The notes: generated from the sequence alone by a model not told the origin. A stretch of 24,362 nt of DNA from Lachnospiraceae bacterium (GCA_021199405.1 JAJQID010000211.1:1-24362), one strand, 5' to 3'; shown: positions 10,067 to 17,452, counted from the stretch's first letter. Made by a program: numbers and translations.

Positions 10067-10196
10067 AAAAATGATACTGGTAACTCCGAAAAAACATTTA
10101 CAGAAAACAAAAACAGGCTGCCTGACGGGCAAAACCGAAACACATATGACAGACCCTGCAGGCGGCCAAAAAAATTTGAGAAGGAGCAGTGAGAAG

Positions 10197-12353
10197 ATGA
10201 AAAAATGGAAAAGATTAATGGTTCTTCTGCTGGCGGTGCTGATAGCCGCGGGAATGAAAACGACAGTGCTGGCGAGTGAACCTCAAGCAGCAACAACCGG
10301 ATCGATTACGATTAAAGATGCGGATGGCAAATTGTCTGATTCCGTATCCGGGAAAACATTTAAAGCCTATCGGATTTTGGATTTACAGCTGGTAACAGGG
10401 ACAGATACGACAGAGTATGTTTATACTGTGCCGGATAAATGGAAGTCTTTCTTTCTTGATTATTTTAATAAGGGCTTGACTGAGGAGAATTATAAACTGA
10501 AATCGGATTCCGGTTCGTTTTCCTATGATGTGTACAGTCTGATTTCTGAACTGACTGAAACCCAATTGTTTGATTTAGGTGTGGAAGCAGTCAATTGGGC
10601 TGGTGAAAATAATATAAACGCAGATGGTACGGCAACGGCACAGACAAATGATACCAGTGTTACGATCAAAGATCTTTCCCTTGGATATTATGTGGTAGCT
10701 GATACATCTACGGCATCCAGCGAAAATACAGTGTCCGCCGTCATGCTTGACAGTACCGATCCGGATATGGAAGTGAATCTGAAAGCGGAAACTCCCACGC
10801 TGGAAAAGGATATTATTACAGTTCAGGCTGATGCAACTGTGCAGCCTGAGATTAAAGAAGAAACTTCTGATTATAACAATGCATCCATCGGGGATGTGGA
10901 GTATTATAAGCTGACCTCCTCTGTACCAGCCATGACAGGGTATACGGAATATTATTACATTGTAAATGATACATTTTCTGAAGGATTGACCTTCAATGGG
11001 GATGTAAAGGTTACGATTGAGCGTGCGATAGAGACTGATAAGGTAACAGTGAAAGATGGAACAGAGACGCAGGAGACTGGATATCCGACGATTGAGACAG
11101 AAACTGTGATGTTGGACTGTTATTATCTGCTGTATACAAAAAATGCCGATGATTCATATTCCTGGAAATATTATGAAGATATGGACGGGACTACTTCGGC
11201 GACTATTGACGATACTACGGATTCCCAGTATTTCTACATAAAAATATTGGTGGAAATGGAAAATGATACAACACCAAAAACTGATGACAATGGGAATACA
11301 ATTTCCATGGGTGAAATTCAGATTGTTTTCCATGATTTTCTTCAGTACCGTGCAGCTTCGAATGCAGTACAAAGTGGGGATGAAAGTACGGGAATTACTA
11401 CAACTACGACCACAACAAGTTATGGAGATATTGTGATCACTTACTCGGCAACCGTGAATGAAAATGCTGTGATCGGTTCCGAAGGAAACACCAACACGGC
11501 CACCCTGACATACTCCAACGACCCGAATTACACCTCCGATGGAAGCAAGCAGGATCTGCCGGATGAACCGGATCCGGACAAAAATGTTCCCACAGAGGAA
11601 ACACCTGAGGAGACTACCTATACTTATGTAGCTGGTATTCAGTTGACTAAGGTGGACGGCGTGGACGATACAAAAAAGTTGACTGGTGCGGAGTTTACCA
11701 TCACTGGCGAACAGATGAACAAAGTGTTGGTGACAGGTATTGATTATTTTGAGAGCGATAATGGTACGTACTATAAATTAAACGATGGAACTTATACTGA
11801 GACTGATCCATCAACGCTTGCTGATACCAGCGCATATGCTTCAACAGAAATAAAATATGAGAAAACAGAATATGTCCAGATGGAGGATGCAACCCAGAAT
11901 ATAAAGGTTACAGGTATCGTGGATTCCAACGGTGTCCTTGAATTCGATGGTCTGGCAGCAGGTACATATCTGATCGAGGAGATCACAGCCCCTGATGGAT
12001 ATAATCTTCTCAGCCAGCCAATTCTGGTGATTATTTCGTGGACAGCGCCGACTGATACGAAGACAAGCACCGACTGCACCTGGAGCGCTGTCAGCTATCT
12101 GGAGTGGAGTGAAAATAATGGGGTATACACCTATAAGGATACAGACAAAATTGAATTGGGTGTGACTAAAGATGATGGTAAAGGGACCACGATAGTTGGC
12201 ATCCTGACACTGGATGTCGCCAATAACTCCGGCACCATCCTTCCCTCTACCGGCGGCATGGGCACCACCCTCTTCTATGTCATCGGCGGACTGCTGATGT
12301 TCATCGCGGCGGTGTTGCTGATCACCAAAAGCCGGATGCGCAAATCAGAGTAA
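10197..12353 (+). CDS. major (backbone) pilin, isopeptide-forming, LPSTGG sorting signal
   Basis: This 718-residue secreted protein is the likely shaft subunit. The ATG at 10197 was chosen because AAGGAG lies 10 bases upstream and the protein then begins with a classical signal peptide (MKKWKR, hydrophobic core, VLASE cleavage region). The 42-codon upstream extension has no suitable ribosome site. An N-terminal pilin domain ends near PTLEKD, where Lys204 is a candidate linkage lysine. A central D2-type isopeptide domain and a C-terminal SpaA/Cna-B-like domain follow, with E-box YLIEEITAPDGY (591-602). The sorting signal LPSTGG starts at residue 682, followed by a membrane segment and a basic tail. 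The class C sortase gene downstream fits polymerisation between the LPSTG threonine and a pilin lysine; which lysine is used is inferred. The middle looks more AT-rich than both ends. Confidence 0.88.
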   Translation: MKKWKRLMVLLLAVLIAAGMKTTVLASEPQAATTGSITIKDADGKLSDSVSGKTFKAYRILDLQLVTGTDTTEYVYTVPDKWKSFFLDYFNKGLTEENYKLKSDSGSFSYDVYSLISELTETQLFDLGVEAVNWAGENNINADGTATAQTNDTSVTIKDLSLGYYVVADTSTASSENTVSAVMLDSTDPDMEVNLKAETPTLEKDIITVQADATVQPEIKEETSDYNNASIGDVEYYKLTSSVPAMTGYTEYYYIVNDTFSEGLTFNGDVKVTIERAIETDKVTVKDGTETQETGYPTIETETVMLDCYYLLYTKNADDSYSWKYYEDMDGTTSATIDDTTDSQYFYIKILVEMENDTTPKTDDNGNTISMGEIQIVFHDFLQYRAASNAVQSGDESTGITTTTTTTSYGDIVITYSATVNENAVIGSEGNTNTATLTYSNDPNYTSDGSKQDLPDEPDPDKNVPTEETPEETTYTYVAGIQLTKVDGVDDTKKLTGAEFTITGEQMNKVLVTGIDYFESDNGTYYKLNDGTYTETDPSTLADTSAYASTEIKYEKTEYVQMEDATQNIKVTGIVDSNGVLEFDGLAAGTYLIEEITAPDGYNLLSQPILVIISWTAPTDTKTSTDCTWSAVSYLEWSENNGVYTYKDTDKIELGVTKDDGKGTTIVGILTLDVANNSGTILPSTGGMGTTLFYVIGGLLMFIAAVLLITKSRMRKSE

Positions 12354-12375
12354 GTAATTTAATAGCAGCTGTTCC

Positions 12376-12400
12376 TTTGCCCGTATCGGGTACGGGCAAA
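12376..12400 (+). promoter_or_regulatory. strong intercistronic stem-loop between backbone pilin and class C sortase
   Basis: A perfect 10-bp inverted repeat (TTTGCCCGTA and TACGGGCAAA) with a five-base loop lies 22 bases after the pilin stop. An outer GCTG/CAGC pairing may extend it. No T-run follows, so it is not a standard intrinsic terminator. Such hairpins often protect the 3' end of an upstream message or reduce read-through; here it could keep pilin mRNA in excess over sortase mRNA. That role is inference. Confidence 0.6.
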
Positions 12401-12475
12401 CGCAGCAGGCTATGTTGACCGGACGTGTTGTTCCCGGCCATCGGGAAATACAGACAGAAAGCAGCAGAGAGACCC

Positions 12476-13537
12476 ATGAAAAAACATCTTTCTACTATTA
12501 TTTTAATAATCGTTTTCTTCGTGGGCCTGCTGGTGCTGTGCTATCCTTCGTTCAGCGACAGCTGGAATTCCCGGACTCTCAGCCGTCTGGTGGCGACCTA
12601 TGATGAGGCGGTGGCGGGCATGACCGGGGAGGACTATCAGGAGTATTTTAAAGCGGCTGAGGCTTACAATGACAGTCTTCGGGCGCTGGGGTCCTCCGCG
12701 GCTCTTGCCACGCCGTCTCTGGCGGAGGGATACGGGGAGCTGCTGGATGTCAACGGCACCGGCATTATGGGTTATATCACTATTGAAAAAATCAATGTGG
12801 AGCTGCCCATCTACCACGGAACGGACAACAGTGTGCTGCAGCTTGCAGCAGGGCATCTGGAGGGCACAAGCCTGCCGATTGGCGGAGAAGGGACTCATTG
12901 TGTGATTTCCGCTCACAGGGGACTGCCCAGAGCAAAGCTGTTCACGGATCTGGACCAGTTGGAGATCGGGGATACCTTCACACTCACCGTACTGGACGAG
13001 ATTCTGACCTATGAGGTGGATCAGATTTCCATTGTGCTGCCGGATGAGACAGAAAACCTGTTTATTGAGGATGGGAAGGATTATTGCACGCTGATGACAT
13101 GTACGCCTTACGGAATCAATACCCACCGTCTGCTGGTGCGGGGCCACAGGGTGGACAACGCCCAGACGTCTCATATCCGGGTGATGGCGGAGGCTTACAG
13201 GGTGGATTCGGTGCTTGTGGCGCCCATTATGGCGGTGCCCATGTTGGCAGTCCTTTTGCTCTGGCTGCTGGCAGATACTCGGAAAACAAAAAGCAGCGTC
13301 TTCGCAGCCACAGATTCTCCATCGGAAAAGGGAGAAAACTGTCAAAAGAAGAAAAGATGGCTGGACAATCGGAGAACAAAACCAGGGAGAGTTCCGACAA
13401 AAAAAACGGAAAAGCCTGAAACAGAAACATCGGGAGATCAAAACTCCGAAGCAGACGCAGAAAGAGTCCAAATCACCAAAATCAGGGAAAAACCGATAGC
13501 AATCAAGACAGAATCTCAGGAGGTTCCCCATGAGTAA
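12476..13537 (+). CDS. class C (pilin-polymerising) sortase
   Basis: This 353-residue membrane transpeptidase would cleave the LPSTG of the backbone pilin and join it to a lysine of the next subunit. The ATG at 12476 is preferred because the product then begins MKKHLST with an immediate membrane segment (to about residue 25), as usual for the family; its ribosome site is weak (AGAGAG). The core MGYITIEKINVELPIYHGT is typical of sortase C. Catalytic residues are visible as SAHRG (His147), LMTCTPYG (Cys209) and LLVRG (Arg222). A second membrane segment about 246-266 is followed by a long charged 87-residue tail. I see no DP-aromatic lid motif before the core. Its last 8 bases overlap the start of the next pilin gene, implying translational coupling. 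Confidence 0.9.
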   Translation: MKKHLSTIILIIVFFVGLLVLCYPSFSDSWNSRTLSRLVATYDEAVAGMTGEDYQEYFKAAEAYNDSLRALGSSAALATPSLAEGYGELLDVNGTGIMGYITIEKINVELPIYHGTDNSVLQLAAGHLEGTSLPIGGEGTHCVISAHRGLPRAKLFTDLDQLEIGDTFTLTVLDEILTYEVDQISIVLPDETENLFIEDGKDYCTLMTCTPYGINTHRLLVRGHRVDNAQTSHIRVMAEAYRVDSVLVAPIMAVPMLAVLLLWLLADTRKTKSSVFAATDSPSEKGENCQKKKRWLDNRRTKPGRVPTKKTEKPETETSGDQNSEADAERVQITKIREKPIAIKTESQEVPHE

Positions 13538-14411
13538 AAGAAAAAGAACAGAATTCATGAAGCAAAAGAAAACGGGAGCCCGGATCTGCCGCAAGGTTGC
13601 TGCGCTGCTTCTGGCGATGGGCCTGCTGTGGAGATCCATGCTCAATGCGTCAGCGGCGGATGCTGCCTCTCTGGATTTGTCCCGAGCCGGCAACAGTTCC
13701 ATTACTGTGACGCTTCGAAATGAGACGGGGGAGACTGCCGGGGAGGGAACATTGATTCTGTACCAGGTGGCGTCACTGGCGCTGGAAGACGGAAATATGG
13801 TCTATCATTGCATGGAGACTTTTGAGGATTGTGGTATCGCCATGGAGGATATGACCGGGAACGCTTCCATGCTGGCGGAAACTGCGCAGTCCCTGTCAGC
13901 CTATGTGGAGAGCCGGGAGATGGACGGCGTTCAGGCAGAAGCTGTTTTGGGGGAGTTTATTTTTACGGATCTGGATCTGGGCTTATACCTGGTGGTGCAG
14001 GAACAGGCGGGGGATGGCTTTCAGATGGTAGCGCCGTTCCTTGTAACTGTGCCGCTGGCGGATGAGGAGAACGGGGTCTGGATTTATGATGTGGACGCCA
14101 GCCCCAAAACGGAAACGCTGTCGACCATGATCGAGAAAGAACCGCCCCGGGAGGACGAGCCGGGAGAGCCGGAAGAGGAGCCGCCCTGGGAGGACAAACC
14201 GGGAGAGTCGGAGGAGGAGCCACCCCGGGAGGATACGCCGGAAGCTCCCCAAGAAGAGCCGCCGGACAGAACGGAGAATCCTCCAATCATTCCCCAGACC
14301 GGGCAGCTGAACTGGCCGGTTCCGGTTCTGGCGCTGGGCGGTTTGCTGTTGATTCTGGTGGGCGGGATTCTGGCGTTGAGTGATGAAAAGAAGCGAAAAG
14401 CCTGCCGGTGA
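13530..14411 (+). CDS. small pilin with WxxxV...PK pilin motif and IPQTG sorting signal; probable basal/anchor subunit
   Basis: This 293-residue secreted protein starts at an ATG that overlaps the sortase stop (ATGAGTAA) and has CAGGAGG six bases upstream. A signal peptide runs to about residue 43 (ASA-ADA). A single beta-rich domain ends in WIYDVDASPK (184-193), which fits the pilin motif whose lysine takes part in inter-subunit bonds. A Pro/Glu-rich stretch of repeated EEPPxED units (about 203-250) leads to IPQTG (254-258), a membrane segment and a basic tail. A proline-rich neck before the wall anchor is typical of basal pilins. Its position after the polymerising sortase and before a second sortase fits that role. 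An alternative is that it is a second shaft or minor pilin. Confidence 0.8.
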   Translation: MSKRKRTEFMKQKKTGARICRKVAALLLAMGLLWRSMLNASAADAASLDLSRAGNSSITVTLRNETGETAGEGTLILYQVASLALEDGNMVYHCMETFEDCGIAMEDMTGNASMLAETAQSLSAYVESREMDGVQAEAVLGEFIFTDLDLGLYLVVQEQAGDGFQMVAPFLVTVPLADEENGVWIYDVDASPKTETLSTMIEKEPPREDEPGEPEEEPPWEDKPGESEEEPPREDTPEAPQEEPPDRTENPPIIPQTGQLNWPVPVLALGGLLLILVGGILALSDEKKRKACR

Positions 14412-14428
14412 GAGGGAAGAGGTTGTCT

Positions 14429-15028
14429 ATGAGACGCAGGACAGGTTTATGCCTGATGGAGCTTGGAACAGTGCTGATGATGCTGGCACTGTTCCTGTTT
14501 TTATATAACCGGTGGGAAGCCGGGCAGGCCCAGGAGGCGGCGGAACAGGCGGTCGCCGGTCTGAAACAGGCCATGGAGACCGCAGAATCCTCCTCTTTTT
14601 TGAAGGAGGTTTCTTCAGATGGGGAGGAGGAGTCTGTGCTGGAAATGGACGGCTATGCATATATCGGCATCCTTTCCATCTCCCGGTTTGGGCTGGAGCT
14701 TCCGGTGATGTGGGAGTGGAGCTACGCCGGGTTAAAGCTCGCTCCAGGCCGGTACAGCGGGAAGGCCGCGGACGGGGATCTGGTGATTTGCGCCCATAAT
14801 TATGAGCGTCATTTCGGAAAAATTTCCACGCTGGAGGCCGGGGATGAGATTATTTTCACATCCGTGGATGGCAGGATTTATCAGTATGAGGTCACGGAGG
14901 TTCTGATTTTGGAGCCAACGGACATTGAGGAGCTGATGGACGGAGAATGGGATCTGAGTCTGTTTACCTGCACCTATGGGGGCCGGACCAGGGTGGTGGT
15001 ACGCTGTATTTTTGCCGGGCAGGAATGA
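14429..15028 (+). CDS. second sortase (probable anchoring sortase)
   Basis: This 199-residue transpeptidase has one N-terminal membrane segment (about 8-27), a helical linker and a sortase core. His123 in ICAHNYERHFG, Cys181 in LFTCTYGG and Arg192 in VVVRC form the expected His-Cys-Arg set. There is no C-terminal membrane segment, unlike the class C enzyme upstream. ATG 14429 follows AGAGG by six bases. A GTG at 14408 that overlaps the previous stop is in frame but lacks a ribosome site. By analogy with other pilus loci it may attach the assembled fibre to peptidoglycan, perhaps through the IPQTG signal of the gene just upstream. The exact sortase class cannot be set by eye. Confidence 0.85.
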   Translation: MRRRTGLCLMELGTVLMMLALFLFLYNRWEAGQAQEAAEQAVAGLKQAMETAESSSFLKEVSSDGEEESVLEMDGYAYIGILSISRFGLELPVMWEWSYAGLKLAPGRYSGKAADGDLVICAHNYERHFGKISTLEAGDEIIFTSVDGRIYQYEVTEVLILEPTDIEELMDGEWDLSLFTCTYGGRTRVVVRCIFAGQE

Positions 15029-15052
15029 GCAGATTGCGAATGCAGGCAGCGA

Positions 15053-15102
15053 TTGCGGAGCAATTGACTTTTATGTATAATGATGTCCGCGTCAGCGGAC
15101 AT
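15053..15102 (+). promoter_or_regulatory. candidate promoter with operator-like palindrome before the LCP gene
   Basis: TTGCGG (15053-15058) and TATAAT (15076-15081) are 17 bases apart. Two bases after the -10 lies a perfect 8-bp inverted repeat, ATGTCCGC and GCGGACAT around GTCA (15083-15102). A third half-site follows directly (TGTCCG), making a second palindrome GGACATGTCC. The palindrome would cover the transcription start, a common place for a repressor site. The promoter is only moderately good at -35, and no binding protein is encoded nearby. Confidence 0.45.
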
Positions 15103-15170
15103 GTCCGTTTATGGAGAAAGCCGCCATGAAGCATCCAGTGAATTGGATGAGTTATTTTTATCCGAAAAAT

Positions 15171-15251
15171 CAGTATTGCTTTTTTTGCCGGAAAAATGGG
15201 CTTGCCATGGGGACATCTTTGGGGTAAGATGAGCCTACATAAGCAATACTG
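15171..15251 (+). other. nested inverted repeat; candidate structured RNA leader
   Basis: An 11-bp perfect inverted repeat (CAGTATTGCTT at 15171-15181, AAGCAATACTG at 15241-15251) encloses two smaller helices: 15197-15202 with 15232-15237, and 15214-15219 (CATCTT) with 15226-15231 (AAGATG). The two inner helices abut and could stack. The 307-base gap between the second sortase and the LCP gene holds no gene, so this structure would sit in the LCP 5' leader. It matches no riboswitch consensus I know, and there is no terminator T-run. Confidence 0.45.
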
Positions 15252-15335
15252 GACCTGTAAGGGGCGGGATTGCGCATGTAGAGTGAAGAGACTGTAAATG
15301 GCAACGATAACAAAAAAGGTGATATTGAAATTAAG

Positions 15336-16808
15336 ATGAGTTCCGGAAATAAAAAAAAGAAGCGTTCCGCCTTTGGCCGCCTGATTACGGCGGTTATATT
15401 GATTCTGACACTGATATTTACGTATTTGCTGATCAGCTGCCGCATGGTGCCCACGGAGTATCTGGTGCCTGTGGTGGTCCTTTTGCTGCTGCTGACTTTG
15501 ATGATCGGTTTGCTGACCCGTCAGAAACGAAAAAAAGGCCGCATGTTTGCGGGTGTGCTTTTGGGGCTGGCGATGGGGACGGTGCTGGTTTACGGAATCG
15601 TGGCTCTGGCCAGGCTGACCGGTGCGCTGGATTCCATTACCGCGGCGCGGACAGAGGTGACAAACGTGGCCGTCTATGTGCTGGCGGAGGATGAGGCGGA
15701 GACGGTAAATGACCTGTCGGGGGATTCCTTTGGAATTCTGGCAAATATGGACAGGGAGGCCACCGACAGCGCAGTGGAGCAGCTGAATGAGGAGCTGGGC
15801 GCGGAGATTGTGACGGCGGACTACAGCGGCCTGACCTCGCTGGTGGATGCTCTCTATGCCCAGGAATGCCGGTCCATTCTTCTGAATACGGCATATCTGG
15901 ATGTGCTGGAGGAGATGGAGGGCTATGAGGATATTGAGGACAGGATACGGGAAGTAACTGTGCTGAAGGTGGAGGAGAAGCTTTCCTGGTCCTCTCTGTG
16001 GGGAGAGAAAACGGAGGAAACAGAGACCGCCTTTGTGGTCTATATCAGCGGTGTCGACAGCCGCAACGGACTGACGGCGAAGAGCCGCAGCGATGTGAAT
16101 ATTCTGGCGGTGGTAAATACCGAAACTCATCAGGTGCTGCTGGTATCCACGCCCAGAGATTACTATGTGGAGCTCTCTATTTCCGATGGGGCGAAGGATA
16201 AGCTGACTCACGCGGGCATCTATGGAGTCAATGTGTCCATGGATACCCTGTCCATGCTCTATGACGTTGATGTGGATTATTATTGCAGAATCTGCTTTGA
16301 AGGTCTGGAGGAGCTGGTGGACGCCCTGGGCGGGGTGGAGGTGTATTCTGAATACGCTTTTCATTCCAGCTTTGGAGATTATGATTTTGTGGAGGGCTAT
16401 AACACAGTCAACGGGGAAGAGGCTCTGTGGTTTGTCAGGGAGCGCTATGCGTTCAGCTCCGGGGACCGTCAGCGGGGCAAAAATCAGATGGAGCTGATCA
16501 AGGCGATCATCAAAAAGGCCATTTCTCCCCAGGTTCTGGTGACCTATGGCTCTTTACTGGACGCGATGGAGGACAATTTTGAGACCAACGTCTCCTATAA
16601 TATGATTGCGTCTCTGGTGAGCGACCAGCTGAGCAGCGGGAGCGAGTGGGATATCATCAGCTACAGTGTGGACGGAACCGGCTCCTCCCAGATTCCCTGG
16701 TCCATGAGCACCAGCGCCTATGTTATGATCCCGGACGAGGAGACGGTGGCCGAGGCCAGCGAGATGATTCAGGCGGTGCTGAACGGGGAAATCATTGAGC
16801 AGCAGTGA
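15336..16808 (+). CDS. LytR-CpsA-Psr (LCP) family glycopolymer transferase
   Basis: This 490-residue membrane protein has three N-terminal membrane segments (about 15-34, 42-61, 70-92), then an accessory extracellular region and the LCP catalytic domain (about 230-435). Family landmarks are SGVDSR (238-243), RSDVN with Asp253, STPRD (Arg274, Asp275) and VRERYAFSSGDRQRGKNQ with Arg368, Arg370, Asp377 and Arg380. LCP enzymes move glycopolymers from a lipid carrier to peptidoglycan. In some actinobacteria (Actinomyces oris LcpA) an LCP protein glycosylates a sortase-anchored protein, so its place behind two sortases and a pilin is suggestive. The gene may be expressed separately, because a 307-base gap with a candidate promoter precedes it. 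The ribosome site (AAGGTGAT, 12 bases upstream) is weak. Confidence 0.9.
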   Translation: MSSGNKKKKRSAFGRLITAVILILTLIFTYLLISCRMVPTEYLVPVVVLLLLLTLMIGLLTRQKRKKGRMFAGVLLGLAMGTVLVYGIVALARLTGALDSITAARTEVTNVAVYVLAEDEAETVNDLSGDSFGILANMDREATDSAVEQLNEELGAEIVTADYSGLTSLVDALYAQECRSILLNTAYLDVLEEMEGYEDIEDRIREVTVLKVEEKLSWSSLWGEKTEETETAFVVYISGVDSRNGLTAKSRSDVNILAVVNTETHQVLLVSTPRDYYVELSISDGAKDKLTHAGIYGVNVSMDTLSMLYDVDVDYYCRICFEGLEELVDALGGVEVYSEYAFHSSFGDYDFVEGYNTVNGEEALWFVRERYAFSSGDRQRGKNQMELIKAIIKKAISPQVLVTYGSLLDAMEDNFETNVSYNMIASLVSDQLSSGSEWDIISYSVDGTGSSQIPWSMSTSAYVMIPDEETVAEASEMIQAVLNGEIIEQQ

Positions 16809-16892
16809 GGTCGGGGGCTGCGAAAACGTGCAGACAGGAGGAACTGCGGCTGACAGATAAATTTCAGAAGGGACCCTTCCTGGAAAATGCCA

Positions 16893-16920
16893 TGGAAAAG
16901 TGTTAAAAACATAGTATAAT
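16893..16920 (+). promoter_or_regulatory. weak candidate promoter in the gap after the LCP gene
   Basis: TGGAAA (16893-16898) and a perfect TATAAT (16915-16920) are 16 bases apart. No gene follows on this strand before the antisense side of the tRNA-Pro gene, so it would make only a short non-coding transcript reaching the hairpin at 17037-17072. The rest of 16809-17036 shows no convincing gene. Confidence 0.25.
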
Positions 16921-17036
16921 TTCCTTGGAAAACGCACAGAACGGCAGTGGGAGGGCGTTACTTATTTAGAGGATCTATTTAAAATATCGCTTTAACAGCA
17001 ATATTACAGAAAAAGCAAAAAAGGAAAAAACAAAAA

Positions 17037-17072
17037 TGCCGGAATTCCCTTAAAATAAAGGAAATTCCGGCA
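17037..17072 (-). terminator. intrinsic terminator of tRNA-Pro(CGG)
   Basis: A 15-bp stem with one mismatch (TGCCGGAATTCCCTT and AAGGAAATTCCGGCA, loop AAAATA) lies 12 bases beyond the tRNA 3' end. On the minus strand it is followed by TTTTTGTTTTTT, the expected U-run. On the plus strand the downstream bases are not T-rich. Confidence 0.85.
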
Positions 17073-17084
17073 CTTCTATCCGAG

Positions 17085-17158
17085 TCGGGGTGACGGGATT
17101 CGAACCCACGGCCTCTTCGTCCCGAACGAAGCGCTCTACCAAGCTGAGCCACACCCCG
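17085..17158 (-). tRNA. tRNA-Pro, anticodon CGG
   Basis: The minus strand folds into a 74-nt cloverleaf. Acceptor arms are CGGGGTG and CACCCCG with discriminator A, the D stem is GCTC/GAGC, and the anticodon stem CTTCG/CGAAG encloses loop TTCGGGA (anticodon CGG, reading CCG). The T loop is TTCGAAT. CCA is not encoded. It has its own upstream promoter and downstream terminator, so it is a single-gene unit. Confidence 0.95.
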
Positions 17159-17246
17159 ATGTTGAACCCCACGGGTCATGGACAGCCTGAATGAAAGTAA
17201 TCTGTCACATTCCATCTGGCGAACCCAGTGGTTTTTCAACGTTTCA

Positions 17247-17275
17247 ATAATACAGAAATGAAAATAAAAAGTCAA
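17247..17275 (-). promoter_or_regulatory. promoter of tRNA-Pro(CGG)
   Basis: Read on the minus strand, TTGACT (17270-17275) and TATTAT (17247-17252) are separated by exactly 17 bases. The predicted start near 17240 leaves a leader of about 80 bases before the mature tRNA. A T-rich spacer and AT-rich upstream flank fit a strong stable-RNA promoter. Confidence 0.75.
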
Positions 17276-17347
17276 TAGTAATTTTAGACAACCGGGATGA
17301 AAAAAAAACGTGCATTTTGGGCAAAACATGGAAATTCAGAAAAGGGC

Positions 17348-17376
17348 TTGCAATTTGTAAAACAATAGAGTAGAGT
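17348..17376 (+). promoter_or_regulatory. promoter of the glutamine synthetase gene
   Basis: TTGCAA (17348-17353) and TAGAGT (17371-17376) are 17 bases apart, giving a start near 17383. That places the attenuator hairpins inside a leader of about 115 bases. The -10 is imperfect. The tRNA-Pro promoter lies back to back with it on the other strand, about 75 bases away. Confidence 0.55.
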
Positions 17377-17402
17377 AGTCTTAACTGGGAAAACGTGAGA
17401 TA

Positions 17403-17452
17403 TGAACGATGGCGTTCAGAGGAGATAAGACCTTTGAACGCTTTTTTGTTTT
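17403..17452 (+). promoter_or_regulatory. transcription attenuator in the glutamine synthetase leader
   Basis: The terminator form pairs GCGTTCAGAGG (17412-17422) with CCTTTGAACGC (17431-17441), 11 bp with one G-U, followed by TTTTTTGTTTT (17442-17452). Just upstream, TGAACG (17403-17408) can pair with CGTTCA (17413-17418) around loop ATGG, using the same bases as the 5' arm of the terminator. The two folds exclude each other, as in an antiterminator/terminator switch. The terminator sits about 45 bases before the start codon, so it must be bypassed for expression. The effector (glutamine, an RNA-binding antiterminator, or other) is unknown. Confidence 0.75.

Noticed and set aside
10071..10196. 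Upstream in-frame start for the backbone pilin
   Set aside because: It would put about 42 polar residues before a normal signal peptide, while ATG 10197 has its own AAGGAG.
12425..12475. GTG start 17 codons upstream for the class C sortase
   Set aside because: It has no ribosome site, and the extension precedes the membrane segment that normally follows the family's start directly.
15064..15081. TTGACT followed by TATAAT as a -35/-10 pair
   Set aside because: The spacing is only 6 bases; the TTGCGG at 15053 with 17-base spacing is the better partner.
14964..16364. 466-codon minus-strand frame across the second sortase and LCP genes
   Set aside because: It is His/Gln/Arg-rich with no domain, and overlaps two well-identified genes on the other strand.
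17403..17441. Glutamine riboswitch (glnA motif) call for the glnN leader
   Set aside because: CGTTCA and GAACGC resemble the motif's outer pairing, but the conserved core I recall is absent; kept only as an uncharacterised attenuator.
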